A DNA stretch of 64,000 nt from Lewinellaceae bacterium (GTDB lineage: Bacteria > Bacteroidota > Bacteroidia > Chitinophagales > Saprospiraceae), in assembly GCA_020636375.1 (NCBI GenBank), contig JACJXZ010000012.1:1-64000 (forward strand), in the 5' to 3' direction. Every line of letters starts with the position of its first letter. Positions within the stretch are counted from its first letter, which is position 1. Under the pieces are notes generated by a model. It searched no databases, was not told where the DNA came from, and saw nothing but the letters and a program-made list of their open reading frames with translations. The translations under genes and the position numbers were made by a program. Positions 48,556 through 57,641 of this stretch are shown piece by piece.

Positions 48556-48599
48556 ATTGGGTTCCCTAACGGACAACTAACAACCGACAACAGCAACTC
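48556..48599. repeat. Dispersed intergenic repeat, copy B
   Basis: TTGGGTTCCCTAACGGACAAC and on, matching 550-592 and the inverse of 51300-51335. Confidence 0.65.
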
Positions 48600-48616
48600 C
48601 GGCCGTTGTTTCATCG

Positions 48617-48664
48617 CGCCAACAACCAATAACCAAATAACCAAATAACCAAATAACCAATAAC
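48617..48664. repeat. Short tandem repeat AACCAAAT
   Basis: About five imperfect 8-bp units (AACCAATA/AACCAAAT). Confidence 0.6.
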
Positions 48665-48761
48665 CCGTTCCACCCCAAGCGCCCCCGCGAACCTTACTAG
48701 TGATAATCCCGTTCTTCCTTCGGCCTGCGCTGGGGATGGCCGGGCTAAAACCTCAAAGGTT

Positions 48762-49739
48762 ATGGTTTTCCTGGATTTCGAACAACCCCTTGAAAGTCTG
48801 TACGAACAGCTGGAGAAAATCCAGCAGGTCGGTGAAGAAGGCGACGTTGATGTTACTGATACGGTCCGCGAACTGGAGGCCAAGATCAGGAACAAACGCA
48901 AGGAGATTTACGGCAGCCTCACCGGCTGGCAGAAGGTGCAGCTTTCCCGCCATCCCGAACGCCCCTACACGCTTTACTACATCAACCAGATGTGCCGCAA
49001 GTTCACCGAGCTGCACGGCGACCGCTGCTATGCCGACGACAAAGCCATCGTCGGCGGGCTGGGCTCGCTCGACGGTCAGACGGTCGTCATCATGGGCCAC
49101 CAGAAGGGCGTCAATACCAAAATGCGGCAGTACCGCAACTTCGGCATGGCCAACCCGGAGGGCTACCGCAAGGCCCTGCGTCTCATGAAGCTGGCCGAAC
49201 GCTTCGGATACCCCGTCGTCACCCTGATCGACACCCCGGGCGCCTTCCCCGGCCTGGAAGCCGAAGAGCGCGGCCAGGCCGAAGCCATCGCCCGAAACCT
49301 CTTCGAAATGGCCCAGCTGCGCGTGCCTATCGTCTGCGTGGTCATCGGCGAAGGGGCCTCCGGCGGCGCCATCGGCATCGGCTTGGGCGACCGCGTGTAT
49401 ATGCTCGAAAATACCTGGTACTCGGTCATCTCGCCCGAATCCTGCTCCTCCATCCTCTGGCACAGCTGGGACTATAAGGAACAGGCGGCCGACGCCCTGA
49501 AACTGACCGCCGACCACATGTTCGGGTTCGGCCTGATCGACGAGATCATCAAAGAACCGCTCGGCGGCGCCCACGCTTCTCCCGAAGAGATGGCCAAACT
49601 GCTGAAACGGCAGATCAAAAAGGCCATCGCCGAAATCCAGGAACTGCCCGTCGACGAAATGATCGAAGCTCGTATCAATAAATATGCTAATATGGGCGTT
49701 TATGACGTAGAAGCCGTGGAGGAGAACGAGGGGCAGTAA
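48762..49739 (+). CDS. accA: Acetyl-CoA carboxylase carboxyltransferase subunit alpha
   Basis: 325 residues, normal length. It carries the carboxyl group from carboxybiotin to acetyl-CoA together with AccD, forming malonyl-CoA for fatty acid synthesis in the cytoplasm. Recognisable segments: LDFEQPLESLYEQLEKIQ at the N-terminus, RPYTLYYINQMCRKFTELHG, VIMGHQKGVNTKMRQYRNFG, LIDTPGAFPGLEAEERGQAE, VIGEGASGGAIGIGLGDRVY and SVISPESCSSILWHSWDYKE. The oxyanion-holding glycine pairs of the crotonase fold are intact. It is followed at short distance by the DUF6913-like gene and dapA on the same strand. Confidence 0.97.
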   Translation: MVFLDFEQPLESLYEQLEKIQQVGEEGDVDVTDTVRELEAKIRNKRKEIYGSLTGWQKVQLSRHPERPYTLYYINQMCRKFTELHGDRCYADDKAIVGGLGSLDGQTVVIMGHQKGVNTKMRQYRNFGMANPEGYRKALRLMKLAERFGYPVVTLIDTPGAFPGLEAEERGQAEAIARNLFEMAQLRVPIVCVVIGEGASGGAIGIGLGDRVYMLENTWYSVISPESCSSILWHSWDYKEQAADALKLTADHMFGFGLIDEIIKEPLGGAHASPEEMAKLLKRQIKKAIAEIQELPVDEMIEARINKYANMGVYDVEAVEENEGQ

Positions 49740-49826
49740 AGAGGGGCGATTAACTGTCCGTTATTCGTTGCCTGTTGGTGGTTGCTCCGCCAACAAGCAA
49801 CAGACAACAAACAACATACAACAACT

Positions 49827-50384
49827 ATGAACGTCATACAAAACATCCGCAACTGGGCCTACCGCCGGAGCCTGAAGCAACAGCTTCGCCACCGGCCGGA
49901 GCCCACCGGTAAATCGAAAGTCAACCTCAATAATGCCGTAACGGTCGGCATCCTTTTCGACGCCACCGAGCTCAGCGTCCGGGATATCGTCCTGGCCTAC
50001 GCCGAAAAACTCCGCAAGCAGGGCAAGCGCATCAAGCTGATGGGCTACTTCGACGACCCCACCGACAGCGAAAACTACCCGTTCGATTACTACAACCGCA
50101 AACAGGTGGATTGGGCCTACCGCCCCACTGGAGAATTGGTGCAGTCTTTTATCAAACAGGACTTCGACCTGCTTATGAATATCAATACCGGCTCCCTGAT
50201 CCATACCGAATACATCGCCGCCCTCTCCCGCGCCAAATTGCGGGTCGGCCCCTGCACCGAACATACGTACTGCTACGACCTGATGATCGACCTCAGCCCC
50301 CGGGCAGGCCTGAAGCAATTCATCGAGCAGGCAGAGGCCCTGCTCGGCAAAACCAATATCCAACATGAGGCAGCCCCCGTTTAG
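49827..50384 (+). CDS. DUF6913-like conserved protein
   Basis: 185 residues from the ATG at 49827 (MNVIQNIRNWAYRRSLKQQL), chosen because the upstream in-frame ATG at 49782 lies in an AACAA-type repeat. Conserved segments VTVGILFDATELSVRDIVLA, GYFDDPTDSENYPFDYYNRK, DFDLLMNINTGSLIHTEYIA, VGPCTEHTYCYDLMID match a Bacteroidota-specific protein found beside dapA in many genomes (annotated DUF6913). No catalytic motif is known. The end overlaps dapA by 20 nt, so the two are coupled. Confidence 0.8.
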   Translation: MNVIQNIRNWAYRRSLKQQLRHRPEPTGKSKVNLNNAVTVGILFDATELSVRDIVLAYAEKLRKQGKRIKLMGYFDDPTDSENYPFDYYNRKQVDWAYRPTGELVQSFIKQDFDLLMNINTGSLIHTEYIAALSRAKLRVGPCTEHTYCYDLMIDLSPRAGLKQFIEQAEALLGKTNIQHEAAPV

Positions 50385-51252
50385 CGGCGCCGGCGTCGCA
50401 CTGGTGACGCCTTTTAAAGAAGACAAAGCAATCGATTACCCCACCCTGGAAAAACTGATCGAATTCGTCATCGGGGGCGGGGTGGATTTTATCGTCTCCC
50501 TGGGCACCACCGGCGAAGCCATTACCCTCAGCTCCCAGGAATGCCGGGACGTACTGGACTTTACTATTAAAATCGTCAACGGCAGGCTGCCCGTCGTTGC
50601 CGGCCTGTTCGGCAGCAACTACACCGAAAAACTCGTCAACAGCTTAAAAGCCTACAATTTCGACGGCATCGACGCCATCATGTCGAGCAGCCCGGCCTAC
50701 AGCAAGCCTTCCCAGGAGGGCATCTACCAGCACTATATGGCCGTGGCCGATGCCTCCCCCGTTCCCATCATCATCTACAACGTGCCCGGCCGGACGAGCT
50801 CCAACGTCGCCGCCGCCACCACCCTCCGCCTGGCCCACGCCAGCGACAAGTTCATCGCCGTCAAGGAAGCCTCGGGCGACCTGGCCCAGGCCATGAAGAT
50901 CCTCAAAGACAAACCTGCCCGCTTCCAGGTGTGGTCGGGCGACGACCCCCTCACCCTCCCCCTGATCGCCTGCGGCGCCACCGGCGTTATCTCCGTCATC
51001 GCCAACGCCTTCCCGGAGCAGTTCTCCGGCCTGGTCCACGCCGCCATGGACGGCGACTTCGAGGAAGCCCGCCGCCTCAACAACCTGCTGCTCGACATCC
51101 ACCCCTGGCTCTACGCCGACGGCAACCCCTCGGGCATCAAGGCCGCCATGGAAATCCTGGGCCTTTGCCGCCAGGATTTGCGCATCCCCCTCACGCCGGT
51201 GACGGAAGCGACGTACGAGCGGCTCAGGAAGGAGTTGAGGATGGTGGGTTGA
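50365..51252 (+). CDS. dapA: 4-hydroxy-tetrahydrodipicolinate synthase
   Basis: 295 residues. It condenses pyruvate with aspartate semialdehyde, the first step of the diaminopimelate/lysine branch, in the cytoplasm. TIM-barrel landmarks: GVALVTPFKEDKAIDYPTLE, DFIVSLGTTGEAITLSSQE (GTTGE pyruvate-binding motif), catalytic Tyr in IIIYNVPGRTSSN and Schiff-base Lys in FIAVKEASGDLAQAM. GATGVISVIANAFPE and the HPWLYADGNPSGIKAAME region are also typical. Confidence 0.97.
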   Translation: MRQPPFSGAGVALVTPFKEDKAIDYPTLEKLIEFVIGGGVDFIVSLGTTGEAITLSSQECRDVLDFTIKIVNGRLPVVAGLFGSNYTEKLVNSLKAYNFDGIDAIMSSSPAYSKPSQEGIYQHYMAVADASPVPIIIYNVPGRTSSNVAAATTLRLAHASDKFIAVKEASGDLAQAMKILKDKPARFQVWSGDDPLTLPLIACGATGVISVIANAFPEQFSGLVHAAMDGDFEEARRLNNLLLDIHPWLYADGNPSGIKAAMEILGLCRQDLRIPLTPVTEATYERLRKELRMVG

Positions 51253-51267
51253 GCAGCAACACCACAG

Positions 51268-51335
51268 GACCTCGGCGTGAGCTCGGTCGAACGCTGGGCA
51301 AGTTGCTGTTGTTAGTTGTCCGTTAGAGAACCCAA
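51268..51335. repeat. Dispersed intergenic repeat, copy C (inverted)
   Basis: Reverse complement of 550-625: contains CTCGGCGTGAGCTCGGTCGA and AGTTGCTGTTGTTAGTTGTC. Confidence 0.7.
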
Positions 51336-51395
51336 TGGGCGCGATGCTAAATTGTGCCCCTTATGTGTTGGGAGGATTTAGGTATTAGGTTTTGG

Positions 51396-51497
51396 GGCTA
51401 CCCGTCTAAGGTTGGACACTCCATGCCTCCTGCACACGCTTGGCCTCGACTCCGCTCGGCTTTCCCCTTTCTGCTGTCCAACCTTAGACGGGTAGCC
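51396..51497. repeat. GGCTACCCGTCTAA inverted-repeat element, copy 2 (perfect arms)
   Basis: Arms 51396-51418 and 51475-51497 are perfect 23-bp inverted repeats (starting GGCTACCCGTCTAAGGTTGG) around a 56-bp unrelated interior. No coding capacity. Copy 1 at 30621-30744 has a different interior, so the arms are the conserved part. Confidence 0.75.
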
Positions 51498-51737
51498 GGT
51501 TTTGGGCGTTAGGTGCCTATTGAGTGCCCTATTAGGCCTGGGTTTCCCCCCTAAAACCTATAGCCTAAGATTTACCCGGCCGGACGGACGGGCCTAAAAC
51601 CGGGCAAGGGATACAAAAAGGAATCGCGCCCCCTCGACAGGCTCGGGGCCAGGTTCGCTGGCAATCAACGGCTTAGAGTTTGCAGTCGGGCAATAACCAA
51701 TAACCAGTAATTGCCCCCAAACTTCGCTCCGGAGGCA

Positions 51738-53312
51738 CTAATACCCCTCATTCTGCACCAGATTCGGATTGGCGTCCACCTCCCGCTGCGGAATGGGCAG
51801 GCGCAGGCGCTCATCGTCGTAAGGCAACCCCCGGGCCGGCGCTTTTCGCCGCATCAGGTCGTGGAGATAGTTCCCCTCGAAGGCCAGCTCCACCCGCCGC
51901 TCCAGGATGATGGCATCGATGAGGGCGGCCTCGTCCTCGAAGTCCTCAGCCTGGTAAAGCAGCAGGGCGGAGCCGTCCGGAACCGCCTGCCACAGGCTGT
52001 CCACTACGCGCAGCGACCGCCCCCGCACCTGGTTGAGCAGGGCGATGCTCTCCTCGTTAATGCCTTCCGTGCGGGCCAGCGCTTCGGCGCGCATCAGCAG
52101 GAACTCCGCCAGGCGGGCGATGGGGGCGTCGTCCTCATTTTCGATCCAGCCGTTTTCGTATTTGTTGGTGCGTGTCGTGTCGTGGGAGATGAGGGGAGGG
52201 GCGTAGCGGAAGTCCACCGCCACGTAGCCCGCACCCTGGAGGACCGCCAGCTGCTTCGGCGGAACGATGGCCTCGTAGCCGTTCTTCTTTAGATCGTCAG
52301 AAAGGAAAGCCTCGTTGGGCCCGGATGGGTGATAGACGGAGGACAAACCGCCGCCTTCGATCTCATCACTGGCCGAAGCGAGGATAGCCCAGATCTCTTC
52401 GGAAGAACCTTCATGGACGAAAAACGCATCCGGGGTTGGTGCCAGCATGTAGTTGCCGCTGTCGATGATCTCCCCGGCCAGGGCGGCTGCCGCAGCGTAA
52501 TCCTCCTGCTGAAAGGCGATCCGGGCGAGGTAGGCGATGGCAGCGTAGCGGTTGGCCCGGCCCTGGGCACTGGTTCCGGGCAGCAGCGCGCTGGCCGTTT
52601 CGATATCGGCCGTGGCCCGGGCGTAGGTTTCGGCAACGGTGCTCCGGGCCGGAAATTGCAGTTGCTCTGCCGTAAGCACCGGCGCCAGCATCAGCGGCAG
52701 CCCCAGATCCTGGTATTTACCCGAACCGATCGGCTGGCAGAACAGGCGCGCCAGTTCGAAGTAAATGACGCCCCGCAGGAAGAGGGCCTCTCCTTCGATC
52801 CGGGCGGCATCTTCGGCCGTCAGGCTGGCGTCCTGCGCCGCCACCGGGCCCAGGGCGGCAAGGATGGCGTTGAGGTGGTTGATGGTTTTGTAGCCCTGGG
52901 ACCAGAGGTTTTCTGCGTAGAAATCGGTGGGGTCCATCTGCAGGTTGGCGACATTCAGAAAGGCGCCGCTTCGGTAGTCTGCATTATTCGTCATCAGGTC
53001 GGCAAAGAGCACGGTGTTGCGCCCGAGCAGGCTGCCGTTTTGCACGCCGTCGTAGGCGCCGGCGAGGGCGGCCTCCAGGTCATTGGCGGTTTGGAATACT
53101 TCCTCAACGGACAATTGATCCGACGGCTCCACATCGGAGAGGAAGTTGCAGGAGGTGGCGAGTAGGGTGGTGAGCAAAATGGTGCAAATGTGCCAGGACG
53201 TGTAAACGTGTAAACGTGTAAAGGTGTAAAGGAACAGGGCTGCCCAGCCTTTTACACGTTTACACGTTTCCACATTTACACAAATAACAGGTATGTAGAG
53301 CATGGATCTCAT
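51738..53312 (-). CDS. SusD/RagB-family nutrient-binding lipoprotein
   Basis: 524 residues. After a long N-terminal lead, the lipobox LLATSC near residue 54 anchors the mature protein, which begins FLSDVEPSDQLSVEEVFQTA, the classic SusD start. Helical TPR-like SusD core: GRNTVLFADLMTNNADYRSG, INHLNAILAAL, EGEALFLRGVIYFELARLF, AIAYLARIAFQQEDYAAAA, and the C-terminal RRVELAFEGNYLHDLMRRKA with final ANPNLVQNEGY. It binds an oligomeric nutrient at the surface and works with the SusC transporter encoded 17 nt upstream. The extra 40 residues before the lipobox are encoded by a palindromic repeat (53199-53281), so the true start or signal function is uncertain. Confidence 0.9.
   Translation of the reverse strand: MRSMLYIPVICVNVETCKRVKGWAALFLYTFTRLHVYTSWHICTILLTTLLATSCNFLSDVEPSDQLSVEEVFQTANDLEAALAGAYDGVQNGSLLGRNTVLFADLMTNNADYRSGAFLNVANLQMDPTDFYAENLWSQGYKTINHLNAILAALGPVAAQDASLTAEDAARIEGEALFLRGVIYFELARLFCQPIGSGKYQDLGLPLMLAPVLTAEQLQFPARSTVAETYARATADIETASALLPGTSAQGRANRYAAIAYLARIAFQQEDYAAAAALAGEIIDSGNYMLAPTPDAFFVHEGSSEEIWAILASASDEIEGGGLSSVYHPSGPNEAFLSDDLKKNGYEAIVPPKQLAVLQGAGYVAVDFRYAPPLISHDTTRTNKYENGWIENEDDAPIARLAEFLLMRAEALARTEGINEESIALLNQVRGRSLRVVDSLWQAVPDGSALLLYQAEDFEDEAALIDAIILERRVELAFEGNYLHDLMRRKAPARGLPYDDERLRLPIPQREVDANPNLVQNEGY
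53199..53281. repeat. GTGTAAACG inverted repeat inside the susD signal region
   Basis: Left arm 53199-53231 is tandem CGTGTAAACGTGTAAACG and variants; right arm 53249-53281 is the complement (TTTACACGTTTACACG). It lies in frame in the 5' part of susD. Confidence 0.75.
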
Positions 53313-53329
53313 CGAAAAGTGGTTTTGTG

Positions 53330-56281
53330 TTATAACTCCATCGTAAATCCAAAAGTATACGTCCGCGCCGCCGGCAAATTGTACCGGATGGCTCCTAGTG
53401 CCGCCGATTCCGGCGCGTAGAACTCCGCGTCGGGATCCAGCCCGGGGAAGCGGGTGAACGTCAGCAGGTTCTGGGCGGCGGCGAAGAGGCGCAGTTGGTA
53501 ATTGCGTTGTCCCAGATTCTGGAAGGTATATCCCAGTTGCAGGTGCTGCAGCCGCAGATAGTCCCCGTCCTTCAGGTAGCGGGTGGATGGCTGGGCGCCG
53601 TTATTCACAAAGAGCCGCGCCTGGGGCACCCCGGTATCCCGGTTGTCGGGCGTCCAGGCGTCCAGCTGGCTGCGGCGCTGGTTGTCGCCGAAGGCCATGT
53701 TCTGCTCCAGGGCGCTTTCCCAGTAGATTTGGTAGCCGGTCTTGAAATGGAAAAAGGCGGACAGGTCGAAATTCTTATATCGAAAGGTGTTGGTGAAGCC
53801 GCCGGTGAGGGACGGCAGTGACCGGCCGACAACCTTCCGGTTGGCAGATGAAAAGCCGGTAACCGGGTTGCCTTCCAGGTCGAAAAACAGGGCATCGCCG
53901 TTATCGGGGTCCACCCCGGCGTATTCTACCAGAAAGAAAGAGCCGATAGACAGGCCCGGGCGGAAGAGCATGCGGCTGTTCAGTATAATGTCTTCCTGTA
54001 CGCCGTCGCCGTCCTGGTCCAGCAACTGCCGCACCTCGTTGTTCAGGGTGGCGCCGTTCACCTCCAGCGTCCAGCGGAAATTCCCCCGCAGGATATCGGC
54101 GGCCAGGCTGAACTCAAAACCCTGGTTGCGCACCGCGCCCACATTGCGGGTGAGGAGGCTGATGCCATTTACCGCCGGCACCGGCTGTTGCAGCAGCAGA
54201 TTTCTGGTGTCTCTGATATAATAATCCAGCTCCCCCCGCAGGCGGCCCTTCCACAGGCTGAAATCGAGCCCGGCGTCCCACTGCAGGCTCTTTTCCCACC
54301 CCAGGGACTCATTCTCCAGCGATTCGATGATATAACCCGGCTGCCCGCCGTAGGCCGCCTGAAAGTTGACCAGCGCCCGGTAGGGGTCGTTGCCGATCTC
54401 CGCGTTGCCCGCCAGCCCGATGCTGGACCGGAGCTTTAGAAAATCAACCCCTTCCAACTGGAAAAATTCCTCTTCTGAAACGATCCACCCGGCGGATAAT
54501 GCGGGAAAGAACCCATAGCGGTTGGCCTGCCCGAAGCGCGAGGAGCCGTCGTACCGGGCGGAAATGTCCAGCAGATAACGGTTCCGAAAAGCGTAATTCA
54601 CCCGCGCCAGGTAACCCAGGAAGGCGGCCTCTGTCCGGAAGCTTTCGGCCCAGGCAGGGGTGGCGGCAGCACTGAGGGAGGCCAGGCGGTCGTCGGCAAA
54701 ACCAATTGCCCCGGCGCCTTGCCCTTCGTAACGGTCCTTTGTCAGCTGAATGCCGGCGGTGGCGGCCAGGTGGTGTCTTCCGCCCCATTGCCGCTCCCAG
54801 GTGGCGAGGCTCGTCCAGTTGTAGTTGAATACCTGCCGGTTGGAGAAGGATGCCTGCCCGTCCGGCGCGCCGAACCAGGTGGCCGATCCAAAGCGCGTGG
54901 ACTGTTGTACCTGGTAAGATTCGGCACCCACCTCTGTTCTGAACCGCAGGTTGGCCAGGGGCGCCCAGCTCAGGTACGCATTGGCCAGCACCTGGGAAGT
55001 AACGCCCTCGATGTCCTGGTCTTCCAGCACGACGCAGGGGTTGCCGGGAAAGCCGAGGATGGGGTCCCGGCGGCAGTCGCCGTTCGCGTCCAGCGCCTCT
55101 ACATTGGGGCGGAACCAGGCGGCAGCGCCCCAGGCGGAGCCCGCCCACTGGTTGCCCGTCCGGTTGTCGAGGGTGCGGGAGGGGTTGATGGAAATGCCTG
55201 CCTGCACCTTATCGCCGATCCGCTGCTCGATGCTGGCGCGCAGGCTGTACCGCTGCAGGCGGGTGGTGCGCAGGTAGCCGTCTTCGGCCCGGAAGGCGCC
55301 GCCGACGTAGTACCGGGTACTGGCCGTACCTCCGGAAGTACTGGCGGTGGCTTCCTGTACGAACCCTTTTTGCAGTAACAATTCCTGCCAGTCGGTGGAA
55401 GGCTCGGAAGCGGGAGGGGCGTCAGGAGTCAGGCCTACATTGCGGGCCGCTTCATTCCTCAGCTCGGTAAATTCTCTGCCATTCAGCAGCTCGTGCTTTT
55501 TACTGATCTCCGAAAAGCCGGCGTAGTAGCTTACACTGGAGCGCGGCCGGCGGTTGTACTGCCCGCTTTTGGTGGTGACCACGATCACCCCGTTGGCGCC
55601 CCGCGACCCGTAGATGGCGGTAGCGGCGGCATCTTTCAGCACATTCACGGAGGCGATGTCATTCGGGTTGAGCCAGATGAGGGGGTTGGTGGACACGCCC
55701 AGGTAGTCGTCCGGGCGGGAAGCGAGGATCAGCCCGTCCACCACGAACAGCGGCTGGTTGCCTGCGCTGATGGAGCCTACTCCCCGGATGCGGATGATGG
55801 ACTCGGCGTTGAGGCCGCCGGAAGCGTTCGTCATTACGACTCCGGGCATCCGTCCCTGCAGCGCCCGCTGGAAGGTGGGCACGGAAACGCTTTCAAACGC
55901 TTCTTTACTCACCGAAGATACAGCGCCGGTGAGGCGCTTCCGGCTCTGCTCGCCGAAGCCAACCACCACCACCTCTTCCAGGCCGGTGATCTGTTCTTCC
56001 AGGCAAATGGTTATGTGGGTTTGGCTGCCGATCCTGGCTTCCTGGCTGGCGTAGCCTATGTGTTGGACAACCAGTATACTGAGTTCCGCCGGGATCGTAA
56101 GAGTAAAGCCTCCGGTACTGTCGGTAGCTGTTCCGATGGAGGCACCTTTAGCCAATACGCTGGCGCCGGCCAGGGGGGTGCCCCGAAGATCAGTAACTGT
56201 ACCGGTGACGGTTCGGCTTTGAGCAAAAAGAGAGGTGGACAACACCAGTAAAAGTGTGGGCAGAAAAAATAGTTTTCGCAT
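53330..56281 (-). CDS. SusC/RagA-family TonB-dependent transporter
   Basis: 983 residues with a signal peptide (MRKLFFLPTLLLVLSTSLFA). Residues 22-100 are a carboxypeptidase-regulatory-like domain (TVTGTVTDLRGTPLAGASVL). The TonB box region EEVVVVGFGEQSRKRLTGAV is followed by the plug (RIRGVGSISAGNQPLFVVDG, SVNVLKDAAATAIYGSRGAN), then the beta-barrel ending in RTYTFGFTMEL. It imports oligomers in an energy-dependent way with the SusD partner downstream. No glycoside hydrolase or peptidase is nearby, so the substrate is unknown. Confidence 0.95.
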   Translation of the reverse strand: MRKLFFLPTLLLVLSTSLFAQSRTVTGTVTDLRGTPLAGASVLAKGASIGTATDSTGGFTLTIPAELSILVVQHIGYASQEARIGSQTHITICLEEQITGLEEVVVVGFGEQSRKRLTGAVSSVSKEAFESVSVPTFQRALQGRMPGVVMTNASGGLNAESIIRIRGVGSISAGNQPLFVVDGLILASRPDDYLGVSTNPLIWLNPNDIASVNVLKDAAATAIYGSRGANGVIVVTTKSGQYNRRPRSSVSYYAGFSEISKKHELLNGREFTELRNEAARNVGLTPDAPPASEPSTDWQELLLQKGFVQEATASTSGGTASTRYYVGGAFRAEDGYLRTTRLQRYSLRASIEQRIGDKVQAGISINPSRTLDNRTGNQWAGSAWGAAAWFRPNVEALDANGDCRRDPILGFPGNPCVVLEDQDIEGVTSQVLANAYLSWAPLANLRFRTEVGAESYQVQQSTRFGSATWFGAPDGQASFSNRQVFNYNWTSLATWERQWGGRHHLAATAGIQLTKDRYEGQGAGAIGFADDRLASLSAAATPAWAESFRTEAAFLGYLARVNYAFRNRYLLDISARYDGSSRFGQANRYGFFPALSAGWIVSEEEFFQLEGVDFLKLRSSIGLAGNAEIGNDPYRALVNFQAAYGGQPGYIIESLENESLGWEKSLQWDAGLDFSLWKGRLRGELDYYIRDTRNLLLQQPVPAVNGISLLTRNVGAVRNQGFEFSLAADILRGNFRWTLEVNGATLNNEVRQLLDQDGDGVQEDIILNSRMLFRPGLSIGSFFLVEYAGVDPDNGDALFFDLEGNPVTGFSSANRKVVGRSLPSLTGGFTNTFRYKNFDLSAFFHFKTGYQIYWESALEQNMAFGDNQRRSQLDAWTPDNRDTGVPQARLFVNNGAQPSTRYLKDGDYLRLQHLQLGYTFQNLGQRNYQLRLFAAAQNLLTFTRFPGLDPDAEFYAPESAALGAIRYNLPAARTYTFGFTMEL

Positions 56282-56485
56282 CTTTATGTGGGGTTAGATG
56301 ATTTGCATGGAAATCATTTTTAAATTTATAAAAAGTTTTCGAAGATGTATTGTCGGGGTGCAATTTCTCCCTGGCAACCAAATATGTCCGGTCACTTATT
56401 TTGACTATGCGGCACAGGCCCCACATCCTCACTTTTCTACTCTGCCAATACTATCCTGTTTATTGACAACAAGGTCACATTGTTG

Positions 56486-56492
56486 TATCTTG
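56486..56492 (+). promoter_or_regulatory. Weak candidate promoter for the AraC gene
   Basis: TATCTTG, about 75 bp upstream of the start at 56568, with TTG at 56463-56465 upstream. It is one T short of the TAnnTTTG consensus, so low confidence. Confidence 0.2.
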
Positions 56493-56567
56493 CATACTCG
56501 GATTGTCCCGTTCACAGGGACAGTGACAGTTCGCGCAGAAGGCTTCCCCGAAACCAAATGAACCTAT

Positions 56568-57416
56568 GTGATACACCAAGACCTACATAAGCCCTCTATT
56601 CCGGAGAAACGGCTCCGTTTTCTCGCCTGTTTCCTGTTTCCTTCACTGCTTCCGGCGGGAAAACAACAGCCTCCTTATTTTATGCGAACCCCACTACATG
56701 GCCGGCATACAGCTGAAAATGGGAGCGGCAGTATCCGGATACCTGCCAATAACGGCCGGTATCGGTTCGAGCCGGAAGTTGCCGGGGAGGAAGGGCTTGT
56801 CATCCTTCCTGCCTGGTATGCAACCTGGTGGGAGTATGGCGTTTCATGGCTGTTGTTGCTCGTCTTGCTTTACGCCGCTTACCAGCTTTCGGCCAGCCGC
56901 CGGCAGGACAATGCCAGGTCTGTAAAAAGGCGGGAGAAGGCAAGTCCCGGAGAAAATGGCGGCCTTCCCGGTCAGGTTGTCCGCCGTGAACCGGCCATGC
57001 GCACGGGAGGCCAATTTGAAGAACCTCGGTTGCCAGATCACTTTGAAGAGCCGGAATCGCTCCCTCCGGACACGGATGGCTTCTATCCCGAAGAGAAAGA
57101 ATTCGTGGAAAAGGTGCAGGCAATTATCAAAGCCCACCTCTCCAACCCGGAGTTTAACCTCCACGCCCTGTGCCGCGAACTGAGCATAACCCGAAGCCCC
57201 CTGCACAATAAACTCAAAGCGCTCACCGGATGCTCGGCTACCCGGTACATCCGGGCCATCCGCCTACACTATGCCCGGGAATTCCTGCGCAAAACCACCC
57301 TGCCCGTTTCCGAAATTGCCTACAGCGTAGGGTTCAAGGACCCCAACTTCTTCTCAACCTGTTTTAAGGAAGAGTTCGGGCTTACCCCTACCGGTTTCAG
57401 GAAAAAAGAACAATAG
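56568..57416 (+). CDS. Membrane-anchored AraC-type regulator (degenerate HTCC)
   Basis: 282 residues. Residues 60-90 (GRYRFEPEVAGEEGLVILPA) and WYATWWEYGVSWLLLLVLLY resemble the end of a Y_Y_Y domain followed by the membrane helix of hybrid two-component systems. Then comes a charged linker, with no histidine kinase or receiver, and residues 180-280 form an AraC-type HTH (HLSNPEFNLHALCRELSITR, LPVSEIAYSVGFKDPNFFST, FGLTPTGFRKKEQ). It looks like an HTCC that lost sensor, kinase and receiver but remains in frame. Divergent to susC, it is the obvious candidate regulator of that operon. Confidence 0.75.
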   Translation: MIHQDLHKPSIPEKRLRFLACFLFPSLLPAGKQQPPYFMRTPLHGRHTAENGSGSIRIPANNGRYRFEPEVAGEEGLVILPAWYATWWEYGVSWLLLLVLLYAAYQLSASRRQDNARSVKRREKASPGENGGLPGQVVRREPAMRTGGQFEEPRLPDHFEEPESLPPDTDGFYPEEKEFVEKVQAIIKAHLSNPEFNLHALCRELSITRSPLHNKLKALTGCSATRYIRAIRLHYAREFLRKTTLPVSEIAYSVGFKDPNFFSTCFKEEFGLTPTGFRKKEQ

Positions 57417-57641
57417 TAAAGGAAAAAAGGACAATGTTAAAGGCCATAATCCCTGAAATAGCCTAAATTATCGTAGTCATAAATACTATGATTTTATCCT
57501 CCTGTCCATAATTGGCATCGTGCCTGTAATATATAAAAGGTGTTTCCCATCAGTTTTCCGGACGGGCGCGCTGTGTGCCTTTCGACTTCTTTCAGGGCTT
57601 TGGAGAATCATTATTTGTTCATCATAAAACCCAAAACGATT

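Larger units (their letters stand above)
48126..48761. other. Intergenic repeats upstream of accA
   Basis: No gene supported. Contains the 48411-48462 and 48556-48599 dispersed repeats, one arm of the GGCTACCCGTCTAA element (48466-48486) followed by a CCGCTTTT/AAAAGCGG hairpin, and an AACCAAAT short tandem repeat (48617-48664). The accA promoter must lie here or just upstream of 48762 but is not evident. Confidence 0.5.
51253..51737. other. Intergenic repeats between dapA and susD
   Basis: Holds the inverse dispersed repeat (51268-51335), the complete GGCTACCCGTCTAA element (51396-51497) and a further ACCAATAACCAG segment near 51700. No gene seen. One of the hairpins may end dapA transcription, but no T-run follows. 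Confidence 0.5.

Noticed and set aside
48254..48648. Plus-strand frames upstream of accA
   Set aside because: They run through dispersed repeats and the AACCAAAT tandem repeat and show no protein features.
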